This document shows positions 1 through 6,348 of a stretch of 25,014 nucleotides of DNA, piece by piece. Under the pieces are notes generated by a model. That model was not told the DNA's origin. It worked only from the letters and a program-made list of their open reading frames with translations, and did not search any database. The position numbers and the translations under genes were made by a program. Source of the stretch: Candidatus Woesearchaeota archaeon (GTDB lineage Archaea; Nanobdellota; Nanobdellia; Woesearchaeales; JAHWIC01); contig JAHWIK010000011.1 of assembly GCA_019322485.1 (NCBI GenBank), positions 1 through 25,014 on the forward strand, in the 5' to 3' direction. Within the stretch, counting starts at the first letter, position 1. Each line of letters begins with the position of its first letter.

Positions 1-372
<372 letters not shown>

Positions 373-578
373 ACAAAAAAATCCTTTATCTATTTTGGTC
401 GCATCTATTGAAAACTTAATTTCCGTCACATTGACGGGATATTTTCCAATACTTAATGGTCACATCAAGTATCACAAAGTCTAGCTTTTATTAGCTATGA
501 TTCCCTTTCCAGGGTAGAAATTCCAGAGTTTGTATATCTAGAACATATTGGTGGCGATAGGAGAAAGAATTTTCGCCC
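373..578 (-). other. pre-16S leader, no gene
   Basis: This stretch lies between the inferred rRNA promoter and the mature 16S 5' end. I see no coding potential on either strand. It is the expected place for the 5' half of the 16S processing stem. The partner 3' strand is outside the window, so the bulge-helix-bulge maturation site cannot be tested. Confidence 0.6.
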
Positions 579-588
579 ATTTATAAAG
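579..588 (-). promoter_or_regulatory. TATA box of the 16S rRNA promoter
   Basis: On the minus strand this reads CTTTATAAAT, a strong archaeal TATA box preceded by a purine-containing BRE-like stretch. Transcription would start near 555-560, giving a leader of about 185 nt before the mature 16S. It lies just after the stop of the zinc-ribbon gene, so the rRNA can be transcribed separately from it. Confidence 0.6.
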
Positions 589-645
589 ATTTCTATTCAG
601 TACTATATGATTAAGAGCATATTGTAAAGGTATGTATAGTTTACA

Positions 646-936
646 TCACTCTTTCTTTTCTTCAGCCTTTTCTTTGCTTTCCTCTTTAGGAGCTTCTTCT
701 TTTGCTTCTTCCTTAGCTTCTTCTGCTGGTGCTTCTGCTTTTGTTTCTGCAGCTGTTTCCTGCATCACAGCAGCCATCTCTTTCTCCTTTGCTTCTTTTT
801 CTATTTCCCTGTCACTGAATATCTCTTTCTTTATCTCTGCCCCCTCTTTTTTCTTGTTGCATTTCTTGCAAAGTCCAGCGTAGTTAAGAAAACTATCAGC
901 TCCGCAGAGTTTACATTTCCCATAGGCTTTTGCCAT
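646..936 (-). CDS. small zinc-ribbon protein with acidic low-complexity tail
   Basis: A 96-aa protein. The first 30 residues form a compact four-cysteine zinc ribbon (C8, C11, C23, C26; CKLC and CKKC knuckles), a fold used for nucleic-acid or protein binding. After residue ~45 the chain is almost entirely Glu, Lys and Ala with PKEE-like repeats and is probably disordered. I chose the ATG at 936 because a TATA box at 963-970 lies about 30 bp upstream. A longer in-frame reading would run through the tRNA-Glu gene and is rejected. It sits between tRNA-Glu and 16S on the same strand, so a role around RNA or ribosomes is possible but unproven. I do not recognise a named family. Confidence 0.8.
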   Translation of the reverse strand: MAKAYGKCKLCGADSFLNYAGLCKKCNKKKEGAEIKKEIFSDREIEKEAKEKEMAAVMQETAAETKAEAPAEEAKEEAKEEAPKEESKEKAEEKKE

Positions 937-962
937 TATAGTTACCTTGGAGTATCTAGTTA

Positions 963-970
963 GTATAAAT
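963..970 (-). promoter_or_regulatory. TATA box of the zinc-ribbon gene
   Basis: The minus strand reads TTTATACT within GTTATTTATACTA. It is about 30 bp from the ATG at 936, which predicts a very short or absent 5' leader. Confidence 0.5.
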
Positions 971-994
971 AACTTTAGATGAAATAAGAAAAAC

Positions 995-1069
995 TGCCCC
1001 CGCCGGGATTCGAACCCAGGTCCCTGCCTCGAAAAGGCAGAATGATTGGCCGGACTACACCACAGGGGC
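995..1069 (-). tRNA. tRNA-Glu (UUC anticodon)
   Basis: 75 nt, no intron. The acceptor stem GCCCCTG pairs with CGGGGGC (one T-G wobble), followed by discriminator A. The anticodon stem CTGCC/GGCAG closes loop TTTTCGA, giving anticodon UUC. The D arm contains GTGTAGTCCGGCCAATCAT, typical of archaeal tRNA-Glu. CCA is not encoded. It lies 34 bp behind tRNA-Ile with no TATA box between them, so the two are probably co-transcribed. Confidence 0.95.
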
Positions 1070-1117
1070 ATTGAAGATTGGCGAAGCATTACGCCCCGCC
1101 ATATGGGTCCGCGGGGA

Positions 1118-1143
1118 CATTCAAGCTGCGCAAAACGCAACTA
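1118..1143 (-). other. tRNA intron 2 (T loop, position 59/60)
   Basis: 26 nt. The BHB consists of outer helix CGGGG/CCCCG (the T stem), central helix TTCA/TGAA, bulges AAT and TGT, and a 7-bp inner helix AGTTGCG/CGCAGCT with a 5-nt loop. Cutting after the second base of each bulge restores T loop TTCAAAT. This is a more complete BHB than that of intron 1. Confidence 0.9.
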
Positions 1144-1165
1144 TTTGAACCCCGGACCACTGGCT

Positions 1166-1190
1166 CTCTTAGCCGAGTAGAACGTGGACA
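1166..1190 (-). other. tRNA intron 1 (canonical position 37/38)
   Basis: 25 nt. The BHB consists of outer helix CTGGT/GCCAG (the anticodon stem), central helix CTTA/TAAG, bulges TAT and AGA, and a short inner helix GTC/GGC. Cutting after the second base of each bulge restores a 7-nt anticodon loop. Confidence 0.9.
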
Positions 1191-1253
1191 TATAAGACCA
1201 GCGCTCTGAACCGGGCTGAGCTACGGACCCGTATAGTCAGTGAAAAACTAGTG

Positions 1254-1265
1254 TTTATTTAAAAG
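1254..1265 (-). promoter_or_regulatory. TATA box for the tRNA-Ile/tRNA-Glu pair
   Basis: The minus strand reads CTTTTAAATAAA, centred about 30 bp before the first base of tRNA-Ile at 1230. Confidence 0.55.
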
Positions 1266-1280
1266 TTTCTAGAAAAAAAC

Positions 1281-1352
1281 TGCGGTAGCTGGGATTTGAA
1301 CCCAGGTCACAACGTTGGCAACGTCGTATACTAACCACTATACTACTACCGC
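1281..1352 (-). tRNA. tRNA-Gly (GCC anticodon)
   Basis: 72 nt, no intron. The acceptor GCGGTAG/CTACCGC is fully paired, with discriminator A. The D arm is GTAT-AGTGGTTA-GTAT. The anticodon stem CGACG/CGTTG closes loop TTGCCAA, giving anticodon GCC. The T loop is TTCAAAT. CCA is not encoded. It lies 20 bp behind tRNA-Val and probably shares its transcript. Confidence 0.95.
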
Positions 1353-1372
1353 TTTAAGTTTTAGTAAAAAAA

Positions 1373-1445
1373 TGGGCCTGCCCGGACTCGAACCGGGGAT
1401 ATTCGCCTTGTAAGGGCGACATCATAGCCACTAGATCACAAGCCC
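1373..1445 (-). tRNA. tRNA-Val (UAC anticodon)
   Basis: 73 nt, no intron. The acceptor GGGCTTG/CAGGCCC (one T-G wobble) is followed by discriminator A. The anticodon stem TCGCC/GGCGA closes loop CTTACAA, giving anticodon UAC. The T arm is CCCGG-TTCGAGT-CCGGG. CCA is not encoded. It is the first gene of the minus-strand RNA block. Confidence 0.95.
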
Positions 1446-1470
1446 AGTTTAGCTAAAAGATTTTATCTCA

Positions 1471-1480
1471 CTATAAAAAG
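1471..1480 (-). promoter_or_regulatory. TATA box for the tRNA-Val/tRNA-Gly pair
   Basis: The minus strand reads CTTTTTATAG, centred about 30 bp before the first base of tRNA-Val. Confidence 0.6.
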
Positions 1481-1593
1481 GTTTTGTTAACAATTGCAAT
1501 TCTAAAAAACAGACTAAAAAGGTTGAATGTAGTGAGAACTAACAAGCACACCAATAAAAAGAATTAAATACTATTTTTATAATTATTCAATTA

Positions 1594-1989
1594 ATGAAAG
1601 AGAATGCAATGTGTTATTTTTGTAATAAAGGAATTTTAGATAAAAATAATTATATTATTTTTACTTTACCTAGATTAAAATATAAATACAGGGCATCTCA
1701 TAAAGATTGTTATGACCGTTATCTAGCTACGCATCCACAATTAACCGGAGGAACAGCTTATGGCTCCACATTTGCTTTTATAAGGATACTAAATTCTTGG
1801 ACAGCATGGGGTATATTGCTTATATTCATGTTAATGGAATCTTTCTTAATTCTTCGGGTTAGAAGTAGAATTGGAGAACCTGTCGCTGGAATTTATAATC
1901 TTATTGAGATCCCGATAATATTAATATTGGCCTTCGTAATATTATATCACTTAGGATACAGGATTTATTTCTATTTTAAATGTGAGTAA
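1594..1989 (+). CDS. small membrane protein with N-terminal zinc-knuckle-like motif
   Basis: 131 aa (126 if translation starts at the second ATG, 1609). The N-terminus has CYFC (C7, C10) followed ~30 residues later by HKDC (H36, C39), a spacing that could bind zinc. Two hydrophobic segments follow, at about residues 70-88 and 103-122, the first ending in basic residues (RVRSR). A TATA box (TTTTTATAA, 1574-1582) sits only 12-20 bp before the first ATG, which makes the second ATG or a leaderless mRNA plausible. Codon use is even more AT-rich than in neighbouring genes. It stands alone between the tRNA block and scpA. I recognise no family and assign no function. Confidence 0.65.
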   Translation: MKENAMCYFCNKGILDKNNYIIFTLPRLKYKYRASHKDCYDRYLATHPQLTGGTAYGSTFAFIRILNSWTAWGILLIFMLMESFLILRVRSRIGEPVAGIYNLIEIPIILILAFVILYHLGYRIYFYFKCE

Positions 1990-2060
1990 AAACAAGACAC
2001 CTCATAATTATGTATAACCCTTTCTACATGAAAAACGAGATTTAAACCAAAAAATCACTA

Positions 2061-2072
2061 GTTTTATATATT
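2061..2072 (+). promoter_or_regulatory. TATA box of scpA
   Basis: GTTTTATATATT is centred about 29 bp before the ATG at 2096, predicting a leaderless or nearly leaderless mRNA. Confidence 0.55.
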
Positions 2073-2095
2073 TTAATCCAACAATATACCATAGA

Positions 2096-2839
2096 ATGGA
2101 AAGTCACGAACAAGTATTTGAACTGTTGTTTAACAAAGATGAAATTACTTGGCAGTCTATTCTTTACGACCTTGTTAGGACAGAGCAGATGGATCCCTGG
2201 GATGTGGATGTAAGCCAGTTAACCAAGAGGTATCTTGAGATGGTTAAGAAGTTGAAGGAGACCGACTTCAGGATTTCTGGCAAGGTTTTGCTGGCAGCTG
2301 CTATCCTGCTAAAGATGAAATCAAATAGGCTTGTTGGAGATGCAAACCAATTAGAGCAGATGTTCAATGAACCAGAGGCAGCTGAGCTGTATGATGAATT
2401 AGAAGAGGAGTTCCAGAAAATAACTCAGCCTGAAACGCCAGTCCTGATACCAAGGACACCCCAGCCAAGAAAGAGAAAAGTATCAATCTATGACTTGGTG
2501 GGAGCCCTAAACAAGGCGCTTGAAGTTAAACAGCGCAGGGTGCTGAACAGCATCCCTCCAATGAATGTTGAGGTGCCAGAGAAAAAAAAGGATATAACAG
2601 AAGTAATAATGGATATCTACACCAGGATAAAATTGTTTTTTTCCGGAAACAAGGGAAAGCTCACATTCTCTAAACTCGTAACTTCAGCTGAAAAGGAGGA
2701 CAGGGTATACACATTTATCCCGCTGCTTCATTTAGCTAATCAAGACCAGCGTAAAATAGACCTGTTCCAGCAGCAGCATTTTGGCGATATAGAAATCTCT
2801 TTAGCTTCTAGCAAGGCTGTCGAAAAAGAGCTAACATAA
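2096..2839 (+). CDS. scpA: segregation and condensation protein A (kleisin)
   Basis: 247 aa, normal for ScpA. It is the kleisin that bridges the head domains of the SMC ATPase dimer in chromosome condensation and segregation. The N-terminal SMC-neck-binding part shows the hallmark MDPWDVDV (residues 32-39), followed by a helical run (LLAAAILLKMKSNRLV). The middle is Glu/Pro-rich and variable. The C-terminal ~70 residues look like the winged helix that binds the SMC cap (ITEVIMDIYTRIKLFF, then FIPLLHLANQ). No scpB or smc lies in the window. It ends 44 bp before the PRPP synthase gene, which has its own TATA box. Confidence 0.92.
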   Translation: MESHEQVFELLFNKDEITWQSILYDLVRTEQMDPWDVDVSQLTKRYLEMVKKLKETDFRISGKVLLAAAILLKMKSNRLVGDANQLEQMFNEPEAAELYDELEEEFQKITQPETPVLIPRTPQPRKRKVSIYDLVGALNKALEVKQRRVLNSIPPMNVEVPEKKKDITEVIMDIYTRIKLFFSGNKGKLTFSKLVTSAEKEDRVYTFIPLLHLANQDQRKIDLFQQQHFGDIEISLASSKAVEKELT

Positions 2840-2840
2840 C

Positions 2841-2850
2841 CTTTTTAAAT
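2841..2850 (+). promoter_or_regulatory. TATA box of the prs-pfdA-ftsY operon
   Basis: CTTTTTAAAT lies directly after the scpA stop. Transcription would start near 2872, leaving a short leader that contains AAGGGG, a possible ribosome-binding site before the ATG at 2884. Confidence 0.5.
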
Positions 2851-2883
2851 CAGAGCCATTTATTTCTGCAACAAGGGGTTGTT

Positions 2884-3861
2884 ATGAAAAAACTAAAGTT
2901 AATATCAGGAACAGCAAACCAGGCACTGGCAGAAGAAGTATCATCCAAGCTAAAAATACCTCTCACACCAATAACAATCTCCAGGTTTAATGACGGAGAA
3001 ATCTATGTTAAGGTTGAGGAAAGTGTCAGGGACTGTGATATATTCCTTATACAGCCAACCTGCCCGCAAACAAATGAAACCCTTATGGAGCTTTTGATTA
3101 TTGTTGATGCTCTCAAGCGCGCATCTGCGAGGGAGATAACAGCAGTTATTCCTTATTATGGCTATGCAAGGCAGGACCGCAAAGCTACTCCAAGAGAACC
3201 AATAAGCGCTAAGCTGGTGGCAAATCTCCTTACAACAGCCGGTGTTAATAGGGTTGTCACATTTGATTTGCATGTTGACCAGCTGCAGGGATTTTTTGAT
3301 ATACCCCTTGATAATCTTGAGGTTATGCCTTTGCTGGCAGATAATATGCTAAGTAAGGGTCTTAAGGAGCCTGTTGTGGTGTCGCCTGATGCAGGCGGAA
3401 CAGTCCGTGCAAGGCGTCTTGCAAAGCTCATAGGAGCATCCTTGGCAATTATAGATAAGCGCAGGCCAAAACACGGCGTTGCAAAGATAATGAACATCAT
3501 TGGAGAGGTAAAGGGCAAAACTGCAATACTTATAGATGACATGATTGACACAGCAGGAACAATAACAAAAGCAGCCCATGCAATAAAGGATGCAGGCGCA
3601 TTAGATGTTTATATTTGTGCATCACACCCTGTATTCTCAGGACCTGCTATTGATAGGCTTAAGGAAGCCCCAGTCAAAGAGGTTATAGTCACAAATACAA
3701 TAACTATCCCGGAGAACAAGAGCATCGATAAAATAAAGGTGATAAGCCTGGCTCCACTGCTTGCTGAGACAATAAACCGGATATTTGAAGGCAAGCCAAT
3801 GGGGGTAGTATTCGATAAAATCTATGATAGCTTAAGAGAAAAATCAGGTACAAAAAAATGA
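2884..3861 (+). CDS. prs: ribose-phosphate pyrophosphokinase (PRPP synthase)
   Basis: 325 aa. It makes 5-phosphoribosyl-1-diphosphate from ribose 5-phosphate and ATP for nucleotide, His and Trp synthesis. Visible motifs are YGYARQDRK (92-100), FDLHVDQLQGFFDIP (127-141), the flexible-loop KRRP (192-195) and the PRPP-binding LIDDMIDTAGT (216-226). Length and motifs resemble bacterial class I enzymes, including their DLHxxQxQGFFDIPxDNL signature, more than the shorter (~285 aa) archaeal ones I know. This suggests a gene exchanged with bacteria, though DPANN lineages may carry it anciently. Its stop overlaps the next start (ATGA, 3858-3861). Confidence 0.95.
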   Translation: MKKLKLISGTANQALAEEVSSKLKIPLTPITISRFNDGEIYVKVEESVRDCDIFLIQPTCPQTNETLMELLIIVDALKRASAREITAVIPYYGYARQDRKATPREPISAKLVANLLTTAGVNRVVTFDLHVDQLQGFFDIPLDNLEVMPLLADNMLSKGLKEPVVVSPDAGGTVRARRLAKLIGASLAIIDKRRPKHGVAKIMNIIGEVKGKTAILIDDMIDTAGTITKAAHAIKDAGALDVYICASHPVFSGPAIDRLKEAPVKEVIVTNTITIPENKSIDKIKVISLAPLLAETINRIFEGKPMGVVFDKIYDSLREKSGTKK

Positions 3862-4025
3862 ATCTAACCAAAGAAGAAAAAATTGTTTTGAAAAAACTGG
3901 TGGAAAACGAGATTAAAGAATTCAAAAATGAGGAGAAAATAATAAGGGACGTAGTTCCGATTTTTATAGCATCTGAGGAGAAATACGAGTCAATGCTTGA
4001 GGAATTGCTGGACAAACTAAAATGA
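3858..4025 (+). CDS. 55-aa helical protein in the prefoldin operon
   Basis: The ORF runs from the ATG that overlaps the prs stop to a TGA that overlaps the pfdA start, with ATGA at both junctions. This is strong evidence that it is translated. The protein is charged and predicted all-helical: an N-terminal half rich in Lys and Glu (LTKEEKIVLKKLVENEI), a short hydrophobic stretch (VVPIFIA) and a Glu-rich end. It has no Cys and no membrane segment. In many archaea a short ribosomal protein gene (L18Ae/LX) sits just before pfdA, but this sequence does not resemble it. Function unknown; a small helical partner of prefoldin or the ribosome is only a guess. Confidence 0.8.
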   Translation: MNLTKEEKIVLKKLVENEIKEFKNEEKIIRDVVPIFIASEEKYESMLEELLDKLK

Positions 4026-4447
4026 AAGAAGAACAACAAAAAGATCTCCAGCAGAAATATATGCAGCTTCAAATGCTGCAGCAGCAGATAAAGCAGTTGC
4101 AGCAGCAGATACAGCAGTTTGAACAGCAGATTGCTGACTTGACCAGCCTAAGCTCAAGTCTGGATGACCTAAAGAAGCTAAAGCCTGGCTCAGACACCCT
4201 TGTCCCTATTAGTTCTGGAATATTTGCAAAGGCTTCCTTGAAGGATAATGAGGAATTATTGGTGAATGTCGGAGCAAATACAATAGTTAAGAAGAGTATT
4301 CCTGATACAAAGAAGCTCATAGACAAACAATCCTCTGAGGTTAGGAAGCTGCAGGAGCAGTTGCTTGGACAGCTTCAGAAAGCTGCTGTTGAAGCAGAGT
4401 CAGCTGAAAAGGAGCTTCAGTCTCTTGTTGGGGAAAGCAAGGAATAA
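4022..4447 (+). CDS. pfdA: prefoldin alpha subunit
   Basis: 141 aa, normal for archaeal prefoldin alpha. Two alpha and four beta subunits form the jellyfish-shaped cochaperone that carries unfolded proteins to the thermosome. Residues ~1-45 form an N-terminal coiled coil extremely rich in Gln. The central part holds the two beta hairpins (DTLVPISSGIFAKASL, then ELLVNVGANTIVKKS) that build the hexamer's double barrel. A C-terminal coiled coil runs from ~95 to the end. It overlaps the preceding 55-aa gene by 4 bp and is followed after 9 bp by ftsY, a neighbour pair conserved in many archaea. Confidence 0.93.
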   Translation: MKEEQQKDLQQKYMQLQMLQQQIKQLQQQIQQFEQQIADLTSLSSSLDDLKKLKPGSDTLVPISSGIFAKASLKDNEELLVNVGANTIVKKSIPDTKKLIDKQSSEVRKLQEQLLGQLQKAAVEAESAEKELQSLVGESKE

Positions 4448-4456
4448 TGATTTAAG

Positions 4457-5608
4457 ATGTTTAAGTTCTTAAAAGAGAAATTAAAGAATACTATCTCTAA
4501 GATTTCTAGGAAGGTTGAAAAGGAAGGCGAGGAAGAAGTCAAAGCAGAGCCCAAACCAGAAACGCCTAAGGTTGAGAAAAAAGAGGAAATCAAGGTCGAG
4601 GAAGAAAAGCCTCCTAAAGCAGAGGCTGAAAAGCCAAAAGAGGAGGAAAAAGCAAAGGTTGAGAAGGCAGAAAAAAAGAAAGAAGAGATTAAAGAGCCAG
4701 AGAAGAAAGAAGAGATTAAACCTGAAAAGAAAGGTTTTTTTGGAAAAATAAAAGAGAAGGTAGTTACTAAGAAAATAAACGAAGCCCAATTCGAGGAATT
4801 GTTCTGGAATCTTGAGGTTGCCTTGCTTGAAAATAATGTCGCAACAGAGGTAATAGAGAAAATAAAGGGAGACCTTAAACAAGAACTTGTCGAAAAGCCA
4901 ATCAAGCGTACAAAGATAGAAAAAACAATAGAAGAGTCCCTGAAAAAAAGCATAGGCGATTTATTCGAAGCCGAGCAATTCAATATGTTAGAAAAGATAA
5001 AACAGAAAAAGCCTTTTGTCATATGTTTTGTTGGGATTAACGGCTCTGGGAAGACAACAACCATAGCTAAAGTTGCTAGGCTGCTTCTCGATAAAAATAA
5101 GAAAGTGGTTCTTGCTGCTGCCGACACCTTTAGGGCAGCTGCCATTGACCAGCTTCAGATTCATGCTGATAAACTCGGTGTAAAACTAATAAAACATGAT
5201 TATGGTTCAGACCCTGCAGCAGTTGCCTTTGATGCAATAAAGCATGCAGAATCAAAAAATATAGATGTTGTTTTGATTGATACTGCCGGCAGGATGCACG
5301 CAAATGTAAACCTGATGGACGAAATGAAGAAGATTATACGCGTCTCAAAGCCTGACTTAAAGGTTTTTATCGGTGAGAGTATAACAGGAAATGACTGTGT
5401 TGAACAAGCCAAGAGATTTGATGAAGCAGTTGGCATAGATGCAATAATCCTGTCAAAGGCAGATGTCGATGAAAAAGGGGGCGCAGCAGTTTCTGTTAGT
5501 TATGTAACAAAGAAGCCAATCATATATATTGGTGTCGGCCAGGAATACAAGGATTTGAAAGAGTTTGATTCTGAGCTGATAATCAAGAATCTCGGTTTAG
5601 AAGCTTAG
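4457..5608 (+). CDS. ftsY: signal recognition particle receptor FtsY
   Basis: 383 aa. This GTPase docks SRP-ribosome complexes at the membrane. Residues 1-92 form a highly charged Lys/Glu A domain with PEKKEEIKPEKK-like repeats, an expected membrane- or translocon-contacting region. The helical N domain covers ~95-180 and the GTPase G domain ~185-383. Motifs are the P loop GINGSGKT (193-200), DTFRAAA (223-229), DTAGR (275-279) and SKAD (333-336, in place of the usual TKxD). The C-terminal GVGQEYKDLKEF is typical. It ends the operon, and a hairpin with a T tract follows. Confidence 0.96.
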   Translation: MFKFLKEKLKNTISKISRKVEKEGEEEVKAEPKPETPKVEKKEEIKVEEEKPPKAEAEKPKEEEKAKVEKAEKKKEEIKEPEKKEEIKPEKKGFFGKIKEKVVTKKINEAQFEELFWNLEVALLENNVATEVIEKIKGDLKQELVEKPIKRTKIEKTIEESLKKSIGDLFEAEQFNMLEKIKQKKPFVICFVGINGSGKTTTIAKVARLLLDKNKKVVLAAADTFRAAAIDQLQIHADKLGVKLIKHDYGSDPAAVAFDAIKHAESKNIDVVLIDTAGRMHANVNLMDEMKKIIRVSKPDLKVFIGESITGNDCVEQAKRFDEAVGIDAIILSKADVDEKGGAAVSVSYVTKKPIIYIGVGQEYKDLKEFDSELIIKNLGLEA

Positions 5609-5613
5609 TTGGA

Positions 5614-5639
5614 AATCATTATTACATGATTATTTTTTA
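5614..5639 (+). terminator. hairpin plus T tract after ftsY
   Basis: Inverted repeat AATCAT/ATGATT with a 6-nt loop is followed by ATTTTTTAT on the plus strand. It fits a terminator for the ftsY operon in the 28-bp gap before the convergent helicase fragment. Confidence 0.5.
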
Positions 5640-6302
5640 TTGGTAGAATTCTATTTCATTTCCCATACAAATGCCTTTATGAAGTTCTACTGGTCTCCAT
5701 TCATCTATTACTAACTTAGCATCCAGCCATTCAGCCAGCTCCTCTGGATTTCCTATTGTAGCTGATAATCCAATGATTTGTACATTCTTTAATATCTGCT
5801 TTAGTATTGTGATTAATATCTCAAGAGTCGGACCTCTTCCTGGGTCATTCATCAAGTGTATTTCATCGACTATAACAGTTCCAATCCTACTAAGCCAGGG
5901 GGTATGATGCCTTGTCAAACTATCAAGTTTTTCAGAGGTGGTTATTATCAGGTCATACTCAGCTAGGTAAGGGTCAGCAGAATCAATGTCCCCTATTGAC
6001 ATAGCAACCTTGATAAGGCTGCCATACCTCTTTTTGAAGTCATTGAACTTCTCAGAAGCAAGCGCTTTTAACGGAACAATATAAACAGCCTTTCCAAGGC
6101 CTTTTAGTATGGAGCTTATAGCGGCTAATTCTGCAATCAAGGTCTTTCCAGAGGCAGTAGGCGTGCAGACCAATAGATTTTTTCTTTCCAATAAGCCCTT
6201 ATCAACAGCCTTTGTCTGGCACGGCCTGAGTTCTTTGATATCCTTCTCTACTATCTTATACAGTTCTGGAGGTATCTTGTCTTTTATCTTTTTTAATTCC
6301 AT
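5637..6302 (-). CDS. Hel308/Ski2-like helicase, RecA1 domain only (truncated or split)
   Basis: 221 aa, compared with ~700 for full Hel308-type DNA helicases. Motifs of the first RecA domain are all present: LRPCQ (25-29), Walker A TPTASGKT (47-54), PLKALASEK (77-85), TTSEKLDSL (121-129), DEIH (146-149) and LSATIGNPEELAEWL (179-193). The chain ends just after WRPVELHKG, the linker to RecA2 in Hel308. Motifs IV-VI and the ratchet domain are missing, and the gene stops 28 bp from ftsY, so the rest is not adjacent. It has its own TATA box (6321-6334) and no internal stops. It may be a split gene whose other half lies elsewhere, a stand-alone domain, or a recent remnant. Alone it should not unwind DNA. 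Confidence 0.85.
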   Translation of the reverse strand: MELKKIKDKIPPELYKIVEKDIKELRPCQTKAVDKGLLERKNLLVCTPTASGKTLIAELAAISSILKGLGKAVYIVPLKALASEKFNDFKKRYGSLIKVAMSIGDIDSADPYLAEYDLIITTSEKLDSLTRHHTPWLSRIGTVIVDEIHLMNDPGRGPTLEILITILKQILKNVQIIGLSATIGNPEELAEWLDAKLVIDEWRPVELHKGICMGNEIEFYQ

Positions 6303-6320
6303 TGTATACTTTTATTGCCT

Positions 6321-6334
6321 GATTTAATAAAAAG
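6321..6334 (-). promoter_or_regulatory. TATA box of the helicase-fragment gene
   Basis: The minus strand reads CTTTTTATTAAATC, about 26 bp before the ATG at 6302. The truncated gene therefore keeps a plausible promoter and would be leaderless. Confidence 0.5.
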
Positions 6335-6348
6335 CTTTCTTTTCCACA

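Larger units (their letters stand above)
1104..1230 (-). tRNA. tRNA-Ile (UAU anticodon) with two BHB introns
   Basis: The 127-bp gene folds only after removing two introns, leaving a 76-nt tRNA. The acceptor GGGTCCG/CGGACCC is fully paired, with discriminator A at 1104. The D stem is GCTC/GAGC and the anticodon stem CTGGT/GCCAG closes loop CTTATAA, giving anticodon UAU. The T stem CGGGG/CCCCG closes loop TTCAAAT. Intron 1 is 1166-1190 (25 nt) at position 37/38. Intron 2 is 1118-1143 (26 nt) in the T loop at 59/60. Both junctions form a 4-bp helix flanked by two 3-nt bulges, the motif cut by archaeal splicing endonuclease. Most archaea read AUA with a CAU-anticodon tRNA carrying agmatidine, so a genomic UAU anticodon is unusual. 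Confidence 0.93.

Noticed and set aside
937..1140. N-terminal extension of the zinc-ribbon protein
   Set aside because: It would translate the tRNA-Glu gene. A TATA box and an ATG at 936 explain the real start.
1104..1230. Reading the tRNA-Ile gene as a decayed tRNA or as one with an insertion error
   Set aside because: Both insertions are bounded by proper BHB motifs, and removing them restores every stem and the invariant loop bases, which is not expected of decay.
3162..3794. Several minus-strand open frames over prs
   Set aside because: They are shadows of a strongly conserved plus-strand enzyme with no motifs of their own.
4417..5145. 242-codon open frame antisense to ftsY
   Set aside because: It mirrors the Lys/Glu-rich FtsY sequence as Phe/Ser-rich nonsense and has no start signal. 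ftsY is unmistakable.
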